The translations under genes and the position numbers were made by a program. Source: Bradyrhizobium sp. Ai1a-2 (GTDB taxonomy: Bacteria > Pseudomonadota > Alphaproteobacteria > Rhizobiales > Xanthobacteraceae). Taken from it: a DNA stretch of 64,000 nucleotides. Positions 1 to 9,255 of the stretch are shown here, in pieces. Numbering within the stretch: the first letter of the stretch is position 1; each line of letters begins with the position of its first letter. Location of the stretch: contig NZ_AUEZ01000003.1 in NCBI RefSeq assembly GCF_000426245.1, forward strand, positions 124,001-188,000, in the 5' to 3' direction. The notes under the pieces are model-generated. The model made no database searches. It was not told the origin of the DNA and saw only the letters and a list, made by a program, of their open reading frames with translations.

Positions 1-1898
1 TCCGCCACATGGAGGAGGGTGAGACGGTGATGGAAGCCGCGCTCAAGGGCGCGAGCGAGATCGGCTTCACCGTGATCTCGCTGACCATGTCGCTGATCGC
101 GGTGTTCATCCCACTGTTGTTCATGTCCGGGCTGGTGGGGCGCATGTTCCGCGAATTTGCGCTGACGCTGACGATCGCGGTCGTGACGTCGGCGGTGGTC
201 TCGCTGACGTTGACGCCGATGATGTGCTCGCGCCTCTTGAAGCATGTCGGCGAAGAATTCGTGCTGCCGGGCCTCGGCGCCATCAGCCGCTTCATCGACC
301 GCATGGTCGACCTCTACCATCGCACGCTGCTGTGGGTGCTGCAGCGCCAGCGTACGACCCTGCTGGTGACCTTCGCCACCATCGCGCTCACGCTGTTCAT
401 GTATGTGATCGCGCCAAAGGGTTTCCTGCCGCTGCAGGATACGTCCTCGATAACAGCGGTGACCGAGGCCGGCCCGGACGTCTCGTTTGCCGAAATGCAG
501 GCGCGGCAGACCAAGGCGGCGGACCTGATCAAGTCGGACCCGGACGTGACCGGCGTGGTTTCCGTGATCGGCGCCGGTTCGGTCAACCCGACCACCAATG
601 TCGGCCGGCTCGTGATGACGCTCAGGCCGCTCGGCGAGCGCCGCGACGACGTTTCGACGGTGATTGCGCGGCTGAAGCAGAAGACGGCGTCGATCCCCGG
701 CATGACCATCTATTTCCAGCCGGTGCAGGACGTGCAGATTTCGACCCAGTCGAGCCGGTCGCAGTACCAGTACACGCTGACCGCAACCGACGCGCAGGAG
801 GTGTCGCTCTGGGCCGGCAAGCTGGTCGCCGAGATGCGGCGCGATCCGATGTTCCGCGACGTCTCGTCGGAGGCGCAGGACGCCGGCCTGCGGGCGGCAC
901 TCGATATCAATCGTCAGCGCGCCGGCCAGCTCGGCGTTAACCTGCAGGCCGTCAATGACACGCTGAACGACGCATTCGCGCAGCGGCAGATTTCGACCAT
1001 TTACGGGCAGGCCAACCAGTACCGCGTCGTGCTGGAGGCGCTGCCGATGTACCAGCGCGATCCGTCGATCCTCGACAAGCTGTATTTGCCCGGCGTGAAC
1101 GGCGCGCAGGTGCCGCTGTCGGCGGTGGCGACGCTGACGCGCACCACCGCGCCGCTCGCGATCTCGCACCAGGCGCAATTCCCGGCGGTGTCGCTCAGCT
1201 TCAACCTCGCGCCCGGCGAGGCGCTCGGCGACGCCGTTGCAGCGGTCAAGGCGATCGAGACCCGGATCGGCATGCCCAACAGCATCGTCGGCGTCTATTC
1301 CGGCGATGCCGCTGAGTTTTCCAGATCGCTGGCCGGCCAGCCCTGGCTGATCCTTGCTGCGATCATCACGATCTACATCGTGCTCGGCGTGCTCTATGAG
1401 AGCTACATCCACCCGATCACGATCCTGTCGACGCTGCCTTCGGCGGGTGTCGGCGCCATCCTGGCGCTGATGCTGTTCGGGCAGGACCTTTCGGTCATCG
1501 GCCTGATCGGCATCATTCTGCTGATGGGCATCGTCAAGAAGAATGCGATCATGATGATCGACTTCGCGCTGGAGGCCGAACGGCACCAGGGCATGTCGCC
1601 CTATGATGCGATCGTGCAGGCCTGCCTGCTGCGCTTCCGGCCGATCATGATGACGACATTGGCGGCGCTGTTCGGCGCACTGCCGCTCGCGATCGAAAGC
1701 GGCACCGGCGCCGAGCTGCGCTTTCCGCTCGGCATTTCCATCATCGGCGGCCTCCTGCTCAGCCAGTTGCTGACGCTCTACACGACGCCCGTGATCTACC
1801 TTGCGCTCGACCGGCTGAACCGCAGGATCGAGCACGCGCTGCCGGACCCGGGTCCGCAGGGCCCGCCGGTCGCGGGGGCGACCGAGGGGATGCAGTGA
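1..1898 (+). CDS. mdtB: RND multidrug efflux permease, MdtB-like (5' truncated)
   Basis: C-terminal part of an inner-membrane RND drug/proton antiporter. The frame is open to the window edge, so the real start and the first membrane segments (including the TM4 proton-relay aspartates) lie outside. Visible are TM5-TM6, the second periplasmic porter loop and the last six membrane segments. The stretch GVLYESYIHPITILSTLPS and the later GIVKKNAIMMIDFALEAER are close to E. coli MdtB. The stop overlaps the next gene's ATG by one base (TGATG), so the two permeases are co-translated and, as in MdtBC, probably form a mixed trimer with an upstream periplasmic adaptor outside the window. MdtB rather than another RND family is inferred from motif likeness and from the pairing. 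Confidence 0.93.
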   Translation, partial: RHMEEGETVMEAALKGASEIGFTVISLTMSLIAVFIPLLFMSGLVGRMFREFALTLTIAVVTSAVVSLTLTPMMCSRLLKHVGEEFVLPGLGAISRFIDRMVDLYHRTLLWVLQRQRTTLLVTFATIALTLFMYVIAPKGFLPLQDTSSITAVTEAGPDVSFAEMQARQTKAADLIKSDPDVTGVVSVIGAGSVNPTTNVGRLVMTLRPLGERRDDVSTVIARLKQKTASIPGMTIYFQPVQDVQISTQSSRSQYQYTLTATDAQEVSLWAGKLVAEMRRDPMFRDVSSEAQDAGLRAALDINRQRAGQLGVNLQAVNDTLNDAFAQRQISTIYGQANQYRVVLEALPMYQRDPSILDKLYLPGVNGAQVPLSAVATLTRTTAPLAISHQAQFPAVSLSFNLAPGEALGDAVAAVKAIETRIGMPNSIVGVYSGDAAEFSRSLAGQPWLILAAIITIYIVLGVLYESYIHPITILSTLPSAGVGAILALMLFGQDLSVIGLIGIILLMGIVKKNAIMMIDFALEAERHQGMSPYDAIVQACLLRFRPIMMTTLAALFGALPLAIESGTGAELRFPLGISIIGGLLLSQLLTLYTTPVIYLALDRLNRRIEHALPDPGPQGPPVAGATEGMQ

Positions 1899-4800
1899 TG
1901 GCATCGATCTCGATCTCGGAGCCCTTCATCCGCCGTCCGGTCGGCACCACGCTGATGGCGATCGGGCTCTTCCTGGTCGGGATCGTGGCGTATGAGTTCC
2001 TGCCGGTGGCGTCGGTTCCGAACGTCGATTTCCCGATGATCCGGGTGTCCGCCACGCGCCCGGGCGCCGACCCGTCGGTGATGGCGGCGACGGTGGCGGC
2101 GCCGCTGGAGCGCCGGCTTGGCGAGATCGCGGGGGTCGAGCAGATCACGTCGACGAGCTCGCTCAGCACCACCAGCATCCAGGTGCAGTTCGCGATCGGG
2201 CGCAACATCGATCGCGCCGCCCGCGACGTGCAGGGGGCAATCAATGCCTCGATGGCGGATTTGCCGACCGACCTGCCGACATTGCCGATCTTCAGGAAGG
2301 CCAATCCCGCAGCCGCGCCGGTGTTCGTGCTGGCGCTGACGTCGAAGACGATGTCGACCAGCGCGATGTACGATGTTGCGGATACGGTGCTCGCCCAGCG
2401 CATCTCGCAGGTGCCGGGAGTGGGTGAGGTCACGGTCTCGGGCGCCGATCAGCCGGCGGTGCGGATCTCGCTCAATCCGGTGGCGCTGTCGAATGCCGGC
2501 ATTGCCACCGAGGATGTCCGCCTGGCCATCGTCAACGCCAATCCGCTCGGGCCGGTCGGCATCTTCAATGGTGGCCGCCAGAGCGAGACGCTCTCGATCA
2601 ATCCGCAGATGCGGACCGCCGCCGAGTTCCGCAACATCCTGATCAAGAGCTCGAACGGCAACTTTGTCCGCCTCTCGGATGTCGCCGAAATCGAAGACAG
2701 CGTGCGTAACGTCCGTTCGGTCGCCTGGTTCAACAAGCAGCCCGCGGTCCTGATCCAGATCACCAAGCAGGGCGATGCCAACGTCATCGACACCGTCAAC
2801 CGGGTGACGGCGATGCTGCCGGAGCTGAAGGAGTGGATTCCCGCCGGTCTCGAGATTTCCGCCCTCGTGGACCGCACCGGCACCATCCGCGCCAGCGTGC
2901 TCGACATGCAGCTCACGCTGCTTGCCACCTGCGTGCTGGTCATGGTCGTGGTGTTCGTATTCCTGCGCCGCATGACGCCGACGATTGCGGCGGGCGTCTC
3001 GGTGCCGCTGGCGCTGGCGGGCACTTGCGCCGGCATGTGGCTTGCCGGTTTCTCGATCGACAATCTGTCGCTGATGGCGCTGGCCATCTCCGTCGGCTTC
3101 GTCGTCGACGACGCGATCGTGATGATCGAGAACATGTACCGCAATCTCGAGCATGGCATGGCGCCTTATCCGGCGGCACTCGAGGGCGCCAAGCAGATCG
3201 GCTTCACGGTGGTTTCGATCTCGCTGTCGCTGATCGCCGCCTTCACGCCGCTGATCTTCATGGACGGCATCGTCGGCCGGCTGTTGCGTGAATTCTCGCT
3301 GACGCTGACCTTCGCCATCCTGGTCTCGACCCTGGTGTCGCTGACGATCACCCCGATGATCTGTGCGCATTACATCAAGGAGGCGACCTCCGACCGCGCC
3401 ACCTGGTTCGACCGCCTGATCGAGGGAACCCTGTCGCGCATCGTGCGCTTCTATACGTGGACGCTGCGCGGCGTGCTCGGTTTTCCGTTCCTGACCCTGC
3501 TCGTGTTCTTCGCCACGATCGCGCTGACCGTGACGCTCTACATCAAGACGCCGAAGGGCTATTTCCCGACTGACGACAGCGGCTTCATCATCGGCGCGAC
3601 GCGGGCATCGCCCGACATCTCGTTCCAGGCCATGCTCAAGCTGCAACAGCAGGTGGCCGACATCGTGATGGCCGATCCGGCGGTCGCCGGCATCGGCTCT
3701 TCGATCGGCAGCGGCGGCGGGCCTGGCGGTGGCGGCGCCAACCGTGGCACCATGTTCATCAGCCTGAAATCGCCTGAGGAGCGGGACGGGGTTTCGACGC
3801 AGCTTGTGATCGATCGCCTGCGCCGCAACCTCTTCACGGTGCCGGGCATCCGCCTGTTCATGTTTGCGGCCCAGGACGTCCGCGCCGGCGGCAGACAGAG
3901 CGATTCCGACTACCAATACACGCTCTCGAGCGCCGATCTCGAATTGTTGCAGAAGTGGGCGCCGATCGTCGCCAAGCGCATGGAAACCGTTGAAGGTATC
4001 ACCGACGTCTCCAGCGATCGCGACCCCGGCGGATTGCAGCTCAATCTCGTGATTGACCGCAAGACCGCCTCGAGCCTCGGTGTCCGAGTGCAGGATATCG
4101 ACAACGCGCTCAATAACGCGTTCTCGCAGCGGCAGATCTCGATCGTCTATACCCAGCGCAACCAATACATGGTGGTGCTGGAGATCGATCCGAAATTCCA
4201 GACCGATCCGGCCAATCTCGAGCGCATCTACGTGGCCGGCGCCAACGGCGTTCAGGTGCCCCTGTCGGCCGTCGTCCATTACCAGCGCGGGCTGGCGCCG
4301 CTCGCCGTCTACCACACGCAGTCGTTCCCCTCGACCACGGTTTCGTTCAATCTGCTGCCGAACGTGCCGCTGGACGAGGCGACGTCGAATATCCAGCGCG
4401 CGGTCGATGAATTGCACATGCCTGAAGGCATTCGTGGCAGCTTTGACGGCAACGCCGGCGACTTCAGCAAGACCAGCGGAAGGCAGCCGCTCCTGATCCT
4501 GGGCGCGTTGGTCGCGATGTATATCGTGCTCGGGGTGCTCTATGAGAGCCTGGCGCATCCGCTGACGATCATCTCGACCTTGCCGTCAGCAGGGCTGGGC
4601 GCGCTGCTGGCGCTGCAGGTGACCGGCACGCCGCTGACCGTGATCGCCTTCGTCGGCATCATCCTCTTGATCGGCATCGTCAAGAAGAACGGCATCATGA
4701 TGGTCGATTTCGCGCTGGACGCCGAGCGGCAACGCGGCCTGTCCTCTGCGGATGCGATCTTCGAGGCCTGCAGCGCGAGGTTCCGGCCGATCCTGATGAC

Positions 4801-5008
4801 GACGATGGCGGCGCTGTTTGCCGGCATTCCGCTGGCGCTCGCCACCGGTCCCGGGACGGAACTGCGCCGGCCGCTCGGCATCACCATCATCGGCGGCCTG
4901 ATCGTTTCGCAGATCTTGACGCTCTATACGACGCCGGTGATCTACCTGTTGATCGACCGGTTGCGGCGACGTCCCGAACCTGCGGCGCTGGCGGCGCCGG
5001 CGGAGTAG
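1898..5008 (+). CDS. mdtC: RND multidrug efflux permease, MdtC-like
   Basis: Full-length RND permease of about 1036 residues, the usual size for the family. The N-terminus (SISEPFIRRPVGTTLMAIG) has the typical TM1 of hydrophobic efflux pumps. The TM4 proton-relay pair DD sits near residues 404-405 in GFVVDDAIVMIEN, and the C-terminal GIVKKNGIMMVDFALDAER is present. A GTG three bases upstream is also in frame, but the ATG at 1898 overlaps the mdtB stop and is the natural coupled start. A glycine-rich insert (GSGGGPGGGG) lies in the second periplasmic loop. It probably works with the preceding permease as one pump. Confidence 0.94.
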   Translation: MASISISEPFIRRPVGTTLMAIGLFLVGIVAYEFLPVASVPNVDFPMIRVSATRPGADPSVMAATVAAPLERRLGEIAGVEQITSTSSLSTTSIQVQFAIGRNIDRAARDVQGAINASMADLPTDLPTLPIFRKANPAAAPVFVLALTSKTMSTSAMYDVADTVLAQRISQVPGVGEVTVSGADQPAVRISLNPVALSNAGIATEDVRLAIVNANPLGPVGIFNGGRQSETLSINPQMRTAAEFRNILIKSSNGNFVRLSDVAEIEDSVRNVRSVAWFNKQPAVLIQITKQGDANVIDTVNRVTAMLPELKEWIPAGLEISALVDRTGTIRASVLDMQLTLLATCVLVMVVVFVFLRRMTPTIAAGVSVPLALAGTCAGMWLAGFSIDNLSLMALAISVGFVVDDAIVMIENMYRNLEHGMAPYPAALEGAKQIGFTVVSISLSLIAAFTPLIFMDGIVGRLLREFSLTLTFAILVSTLVSLTITPMICAHYIKEATSDRATWFDRLIEGTLSRIVRFYTWTLRGVLGFPFLTLLVFFATIALTVTLYIKTPKGYFPTDDSGFIIGATRASPDISFQAMLKLQQQVADIVMADPAVAGIGSSIGSGGGPGGGGANRGTMFISLKSPEERDGVSTQLVIDRLRRNLFTVPGIRLFMFAAQDVRAGGRQSDSDYQYTLSSADLELLQKWAPIVAKRMETVEGITDVSSDRDPGGLQLNLVIDRKTASSLGVRVQDIDNALNNAFSQRQISIVYTQRNQYMVVLEIDPKFQTDPANLERIYVAGANGVQVPLSAVVHYQRGLAPLAVYHTQSFPSTTVSFNLLPNVPLDEATSNIQRAVDELHMPEGIRGSFDGNAGDFSKTSGRQPLLILGALVAMYIVLGVLYESLAHPLTIISTLPSAGLGALLALQVTGTPLTVIAFVGIILLIGIVKKNGIMMVDFALDAERQRGLSSADAIFEACSARFRPILMTTMAALFAGIPLALATGPGTELRRPLGITIIGGLIVSQILTLYTTPVIYLLIDRLRRRPEPAALAAPAE

Positions 5009-5042
5009 TTGAATTGGCCGCCGCGAGGCGTATAGCGGGCGG

Positions 5043-5765
5043 ATGACGGAACCAGATCAGACGATCCTCGCCGAGCCGGTCGCGGAATGCCCACATTGCG
5101 GCAAGCCGATGCCGCTGTGCATCTGCGACAGTGTCACGCCAATTCAGAATCGGATTGAGGTGCTGATCCTGCAGCATCCGCAGGAGCAGGATAGGGCACT
5201 CGGCACCGCACGGCTGACCGCGCGCCATTTCGAGGATGCGGTGGTGCGGATCGGGCTGTCCTGGCCGAGCCTGTCAAAGGCGCTGGGGCAACCTGTGGCC
5301 GACCCGTCACGCTGGGCGGTGCTCTATCTCGGCTCCGCCAAGGTCGCCGATCTCGACACCGAGGCCGAGGTCGTCGCGATCGACCGCAAAGGCGAACTCG
5401 AGCCGAACCAGCGCAGCATCCTCGGACGCATCGAGGGCATCGTGCTGCTCGATGGCACCTGGAGCCAGGCCAAGGCGCTGTGGTGGCGCAATCCCTGGAT
5501 GCTCAAATGCCAGCGGGTGATTCTGGGGCCCCGCCAGCCGTCACGCTACGGCCAGCTTCGCCGCGAACCGCGCCGCGACGGACTTTCCACCATCGAGGCG
5601 GCCGGCCTGCTGCTCGCCGCGCTCGAAAAGCGGCCGGACATTGCCGAAACCCTGAACGCCAGCTTCGAGCGGATGCTGGCAAGATATCGCCAGGTGCAGC
5701 GCACGACGCCGGAACTCGCCCCAAAACCGAAAAAGCGTGATTTCCGGCGGCGGAAGCGCCCTTAA
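5043..5765 (+). CDS. tapT: DTW-domain tRNA-uridine aminocarboxypropyltransferase
   Basis: 240-residue DTW-domain protein. The family transfers the 3-amino-3-carboxypropyl group of S-adenosylmethionine to uridine in tRNA (acp3U; TapT/YfiP in E. coli). A zinc-type cluster CPHCGKPMPLCIC lies near residues 19-31, the signature VLLDGTWSQAKALWWRNPW near residues 137-155, and SRYGQLRREP with a following STIEAAGLLLAALE helix after it, all family landmarks. The C-terminus is very basic (KPKKRDFRRRKRP), consistent with tRNA binding. It begins 34 bases after mdtC and is followed directly by tRNA-Cys. The family assignment is firm; the exact tRNA target is inferred from the family. Confidence 0.9.
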   Translation: MTEPDQTILAEPVAECPHCGKPMPLCICDSVTPIQNRIEVLILQHPQEQDRALGTARLTARHFEDAVVRIGLSWPSLSKALGQPVADPSRWAVLYLGSAKVADLDTEAEVVAIDRKGELEPNQRSILGRIEGIVLLDGTWSQAKALWWRNPWMLKCQRVILGPRQPSRYGQLRREPRRDGLSTIEAAGLLLAALEKRPDIAETLNASFERMLARYRQVQRTTPELAPKPKKRDFRRRKRP

Positions 5766-5822
5766 GAGCGATCCGCTTGGTTGCCTATCGGGAAGAGGCC
5801 GTATATGAGTGCGGCCCGATGG

Positions 5823-5896
5823 GGCCACGTGGCGGAGTGGTTACGCAACGGTCTGCAAAACCGTGTACACCAGTTCAATTCTGGTCGTGGCCTCCA
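5823..5896 (+). tRNA. tRNA-Cys (anticodon GCA)
   Basis: Cloverleaf read by eye. The acceptor GGCCACG (5823-5829) pairs with CGTGGCC (5886-5892), followed by discriminator T and an encoded CCA. The anticodon arm ACGGT-CTGCAAA-ACCGT gives anticodon GCA, and the T arm CCAG-TTCAATT-CTGG is intact. Confidence 0.97.
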
Positions 5897-5939
5897 CTCA
5901 TCCAATCAATGGCTTACGCCTGATGGATGAGATATCGCT

Positions 5940-6122
5940 TCAGCAGGCGGCAAACCAACCATCCGGAAATGGGATGAGCGGCCAGGCCGCCTTGTTGTCA
6001 TTCGCGGGGCGTGGCGGCGGCTGGAAGCGCGGCAACGGCTGAGCCATGAAATCCTCCTGCGGAGTCGGGGCGACGGCTGCTCGCACGGCGTCCAACACCA
6101 GATCAAATTCGACTTCGCTCAT
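5940..6122 (-). CDS. Small hypothetical protein (60 aa)
   Basis: Short open frame starting MSEVEFDLVLDAVRAAVAP and holding the proline/asparagine-rich stretch FQPPPRPANDNK. PANDNK-like segments are common in small uncharacterised proteins of Bradyrhizobium and relatives, which is the main reason to accept it. It stands alone between tRNA-Cys and the ABC transporter region, on the opposite strand to both neighbours. No known domain, signal peptide or membrane segment. Function unknown. The frame could be spurious, since several frames are open here. Confidence 0.5.
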   Translation of the reverse strand: MSEVEFDLVLDAVRAAVAPTPQEDFMAQPLPRFQPPPRPANDNKAAWPLIPFPDGWFAAC

Positions 6123-6672
6123 CGCGCTCTCCCGTTTTGTGAGCGCAACGTCGCAAAATGGCTTTGTGGGCGGATTGAGCGGATTGCTCTAATTTTAGCG
6201 ATCCCGCAACCGCCCCATCACTTGGTTACCAGAGTCTTGATAGTGCCGTATGAACGCTATTGCTGGCGGTCCGACCGCACTGTGAGAGAAATCACATTTG
6301 ACCAAAATGAATTCTAGTAAGTCTCAATCACGCCCGCAGTAGAGCGGCGCAACTTAGAGTTTACGGAGACGCGGCCATGAAGGCAAGCTTGAAGCGGTTC
6401 GCGACCGGTTCGGCCTCCCGCACGCGGCTCGCCTGAGCAGCGCTGAGCCTGTACGCCCGACGTCTAGCGGCTGTGTGCCGGCGAAATCCCCAATGTGAAC
6501 GCCAGCCCAACGCCCGAACACAATTTGAGCAGCCTTTGCCCAAACTGCAGGCCCGCTCCATCCAATTTTTTGTACGCCGCCAGACAAGCTTTTGCGGAGC
6601 GGTTCCCCGTAGCCTTGCCTTCGAGATTTGGAACATGGCCGTGGCCATGACAACGTCGGAGGAGCTGGCATC
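6123..6672. other. Intergenic region upstream of the ABC transporter operon
   Basis: About 550 bases without a convincing gene. It likely holds the promoter of the transporter operon, but no clear -35/-10 pair could be chosen by eye. A 19-codon frame begins at 6377 behind a GGAG (MKASLKRFATGSASRTRLA). It is too short to call a gene but could be a leader peptide. No repeat or RNA structure was recognised. Confidence 0.4.
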
Positions 6673-7575
6673 ATGCAGAAATGGCCTTGTGGGGAAACAC
6701 GGCGCGCGTCACTTCCGTGGCGTCGGGCGATTCTGGGCGCCATCGTCGCCGCCGGATTTCTGGCGCCGCTAAGCGCGCAGGCGGCGGCGCCGGCGCCATG
6801 CGCGGCGCTGCAGGAGAAATATCCGGACTGGAAGGGCAAGACGCTGGTCAATGCGATCAACCCGCACACGCCGGGCTATGAATCGATCGATCCGAAAGAT
6901 CCCAGCAAATATGTCGGCTTCGACATCGATCTCGGCGAGATGATCGGTGAATGCCTTGGCTTCAAATTGACCTACAAGGCGGTGACGTTCGCCGCATTGC
7001 TGACGACGCTGGCCAGCGGGCAGGCCGACATCGTGATCTCGGACATCTACGCGACGGAGGAGCGCGCCAAGGCGGCCGACTTCATCACCTATTCGAAGGT
7101 GTTCGACGGCGTGCTGGTCGCCAAGGGCAATCCGAAGGGCATCAACGGTATCAACCTATCGCTGTGTGGAGCAGCGGCGGCCGAAAACACCGGCTTCGTC
7201 GAGGTGCCGCTGGTGCAGGCCCTCGTTCCTCAGTGCAAGGCTGCCGGCAAGCCCGAGCCGACGCTGCAGCTCTATGACAACAACGCCAACTGCATCCAGG
7301 CGATCCTCGCCGGCCGCGCGGACACTTACATCAACGACGTCAACACCGTCGACAACGCGGTGAAGGCCTATCCGGACAAACTGGAGAAGGCGATCGCGGT
7401 GACGATCCCGTATTCAGTCGGCATCGCCGTGCCCAAGGACAAGCCGAAGTTTCGCGAGGCGGTGACGGCCGCGCTGACGGAGATCTACAAATCCGGCGAC
7501 CAGCTCGCGCTACTCAAGAAGTGGGGACTTGATCCCGACAATCTCAAGGAACCGGGCCTGCTCACCGTCAACTGA
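6673..7575 (+). CDS. Amino-acid-type ABC transporter substrate-binding protein
   Basis: Periplasmic solute-binding protein, family 3 (polar amino acids and related compounds). The ATG at 6673 follows GGAGGAG at 6658-6664; a more upstream in-frame ATG at 6628 would add 15 residues with no sense before the signal peptide. The signal peptide has a basic start, a hydrophobic core (AILGAIVAAGFLAPLSAQA) and a likely cleavage after AQA. The mature part shows GYESIDPKDPSKYVGFDIDL and SGQADIVISDIYATEERAK, typical of the fold. The stop overlaps the next gene's ATG by one base, so binding protein and membrane component are co-translated. The ligand cannot be read from sequence; the amidase neighbours suggest an amide, amino acid or derivative. 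Confidence 0.9.
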   Translation: MQKWPCGETRRASLPWRRAILGAIVAAGFLAPLSAQAAAPAPCAALQEKYPDWKGKTLVNAINPHTPGYESIDPKDPSKYVGFDIDLGEMIGECLGFKLTYKAVTFAALLTTLASGQADIVISDIYATEERAKAADFITYSKVFDGVLVAKGNPKGINGINLSLCGAAAAENTGFVEVPLVQALVPQCKAAGKPEPTLQLYDNNANCIQAILAGRADTYINDVNTVDNAVKAYPDKLEKAIAVTIPYSVGIAVPKDKPKFREAVTAALTEIYKSGDQLALLKKWGLDPDNLKEPGLLTVN

Positions 7576-9203
7576 TGTCCCTGTTCCTGCACTATCTCAG
7601 CCTGCCTTACCTGCTCGCGGGCATCGAGCTCACCCTGGAGGTGACCGCCCTCGGGCTCGCAGGCGGGCTGATCCTCGGCCTGATCCTGGCCTGGATGCAG
7701 CTCAGCCGGTTTTGGTGGCTGTCGGCGATCGCGCGCGGCTATACCGTGATCTTCCGCGGCACGCCGCTGATCCTGCAGATGGTGTTCGCCTACGACGCGT
7801 TGCCGCATATCGGCATCAAACTGCCGGCCGTGCTCGCGGCCGGTCTGGCGCTGGCCTGCAACGAGGCGCCATTCATTGCCGAGATGCTGCGCGCCGGCGT
7901 GCTCGGCGTCGAGCGCGGACAGATCGCCGCGGGACAGGCGCTCGGCATGACGCCGGCAGTGCTGATGCGCCGGGTGATTGCGCCGCAGGCGATCCGCACC
8001 ATGATCCCGGCCTTCGGCAATGAGTCCGTCAGCGCGTTGAAGAATTCGTCGCTGGCTTCCGTGATCGCGGTCCAGGAGTTGACGCTGCGAAGCACGCAGC
8101 TTGCGTCCTCGACCTTCGATTTCTTCTCGATCTTCTTCGCCTCCGGCCTGATCTATCTCGTGCTGACCGGCGCGATCAGCGGCATCCAGCTTGCCCTGGA
8201 ATGGTTGCTCGATCTCGATCGCACCTCGCGCGAACGCAAACTTGCCGACTATCTGCCCTGGCGCCGGGTCGATCTCCTGACCAAGCCGGAGCTTGCGGAG
8301 AAGAACGCGCCGCCGATCGACGTTGTGGCAGGCTTGGAGCCGGATAGTCCGGCGCCGCCGGCGAGGACGCTGACGCCGGAGGAGCGTGCCAGACGCACCG
8401 CGACGATCGCGCGCAACAATGTCGCGGTCGAGGTGAAGGACCTCAGCAAGACCTATGGCCAGCAGAACGTGCTCGACGGGCTGAACCTCACCGTTCGCGT
8501 CGGCGAAGTCATCGCGCTGCTCGGGCCGAGCGGTTCCGGCAAGAGCACATTGCTCCGCTGCATCAACCATCTGGAGAATTGGGATGCCGGGACGGTGCGG
8601 GTTGGAGGACGGCGGCTCGGCTTCGATGACGACGGCAAGCCGTTGTCGCCGCGCGCGATTGCCAATGAGCGCGCCAATGTCGGCGTCGGCATGGTGTTCC
8701 AGCAGTTCAACCTGTTCAGCCATCTGACGGCGAAAGAGAATGTCGCCGGCCCGTTGCGTTGGGTCCATGGCATGACGCGAATTGACGCCGACCGTCGCGC
8801 GCGCGAGTTGCTTGACCGCGTGGGCTTGAGCCATCGCGCTGATGCGCTGCCGCGGCATCTGTCGGGCGGGCAACAGCAGCGGGTGGCAATCGCCCGCGCG
8901 CTGGCGCCAAATCCGAGCGTACTGCTGCTGGACGAGCCGACCTCGGCGCTCGATCCCGAACTTGTCAACGAAGTGCTGGAAGTGATCCGGCGGCTCGCCG
9001 TCGACGACGGGCTCACCATGATCATCTCGACGCATCAGATCCGCTTCGCCGACGAGGTCGCCGACCGTGTCGCCTTCCTCAGCGGCGGCAGGATCCTGGA
9101 GGAGGGGCCCGCACACGAAGTGCTCTCCAACCCGCGCAACCCCGTCACCGCGCGCTTCCTCAGCGTGATGGAAGCCGACAAGACGCCGGAGCCGGTGAGA
9201 TGA
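7575..9203 (+). CDS. ABC transporter permease-ATPase fusion (amino-acid type)
   Basis: 542-residue protein joining two subunits that are usually separate. Residues about 1-225 are a HisM/GlnP-type permease with several membrane segments and the EAA-loop region (AAGQALGMTPAVLMRRVIAPQAIR). After a charged linker, residues about 282-540 are a HisP/GlnQ-type ATPase. That part has Walker A GPSGSGKST near residues 317-325, the Q-loop MVFQQFNLFSHLT, signature LSGGQQQRVAIARAL, Walker B LLLDEPTSALDPE and the H-loop STHQIRFA. It starts at TGATG with the binding-protein gene. One permease per polypeptide means a dimer would give a complete transporter with two identical halves. Import of an amino-acid-like solute is inferred from family and context. 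Confidence 0.92.
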   Translation: MSLFLHYLSLPYLLAGIELTLEVTALGLAGGLILGLILAWMQLSRFWWLSAIARGYTVIFRGTPLILQMVFAYDALPHIGIKLPAVLAAGLALACNEAPFIAEMLRAGVLGVERGQIAAGQALGMTPAVLMRRVIAPQAIRTMIPAFGNESVSALKNSSLASVIAVQELTLRSTQLASSTFDFFSIFFASGLIYLVLTGAISGIQLALEWLLDLDRTSRERKLADYLPWRRVDLLTKPELAEKNAPPIDVVAGLEPDSPAPPARTLTPEERARRTATIARNNVAVEVKDLSKTYGQQNVLDGLNLTVRVGEVIALLGPSGSGKSTLLRCINHLENWDAGTVRVGGRRLGFDDDGKPLSPRAIANERANVGVGMVFQQFNLFSHLTAKENVAGPLRWVHGMTRIDADRRARELLDRVGLSHRADALPRHLSGGQQQRVAIARALAPNPSVLLLDEPTSALDPELVNEVLEVIRRLAVDDGLTMIISTHQIRFADEVADRVAFLSGGRILEEGPAHEVLSNPRNPVTARFLSVMEADKTPEPVR

Positions 9204-9255
9204 AGCGTCACGCCCCAGAACTTCGATCATTCCGATTCCCTGAAGAGGCACTTGC

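Noticed and set aside
1796..4558. Very long open frame on the minus strand opposite mdtC
   Set aside because: Antisense shadow of a GC-rich gene; its residues are Arg/His/Asp/Gly-rich with no domain or start signal, while the plus strand is an unmistakable RND permease.
6377..6436. 19-codon frame (MKASLKRFATGSASRTRLA) with a GGAG upstream
   Set aside because: Too short to support as a gene without conservation data; recorded under the intergenic entry.
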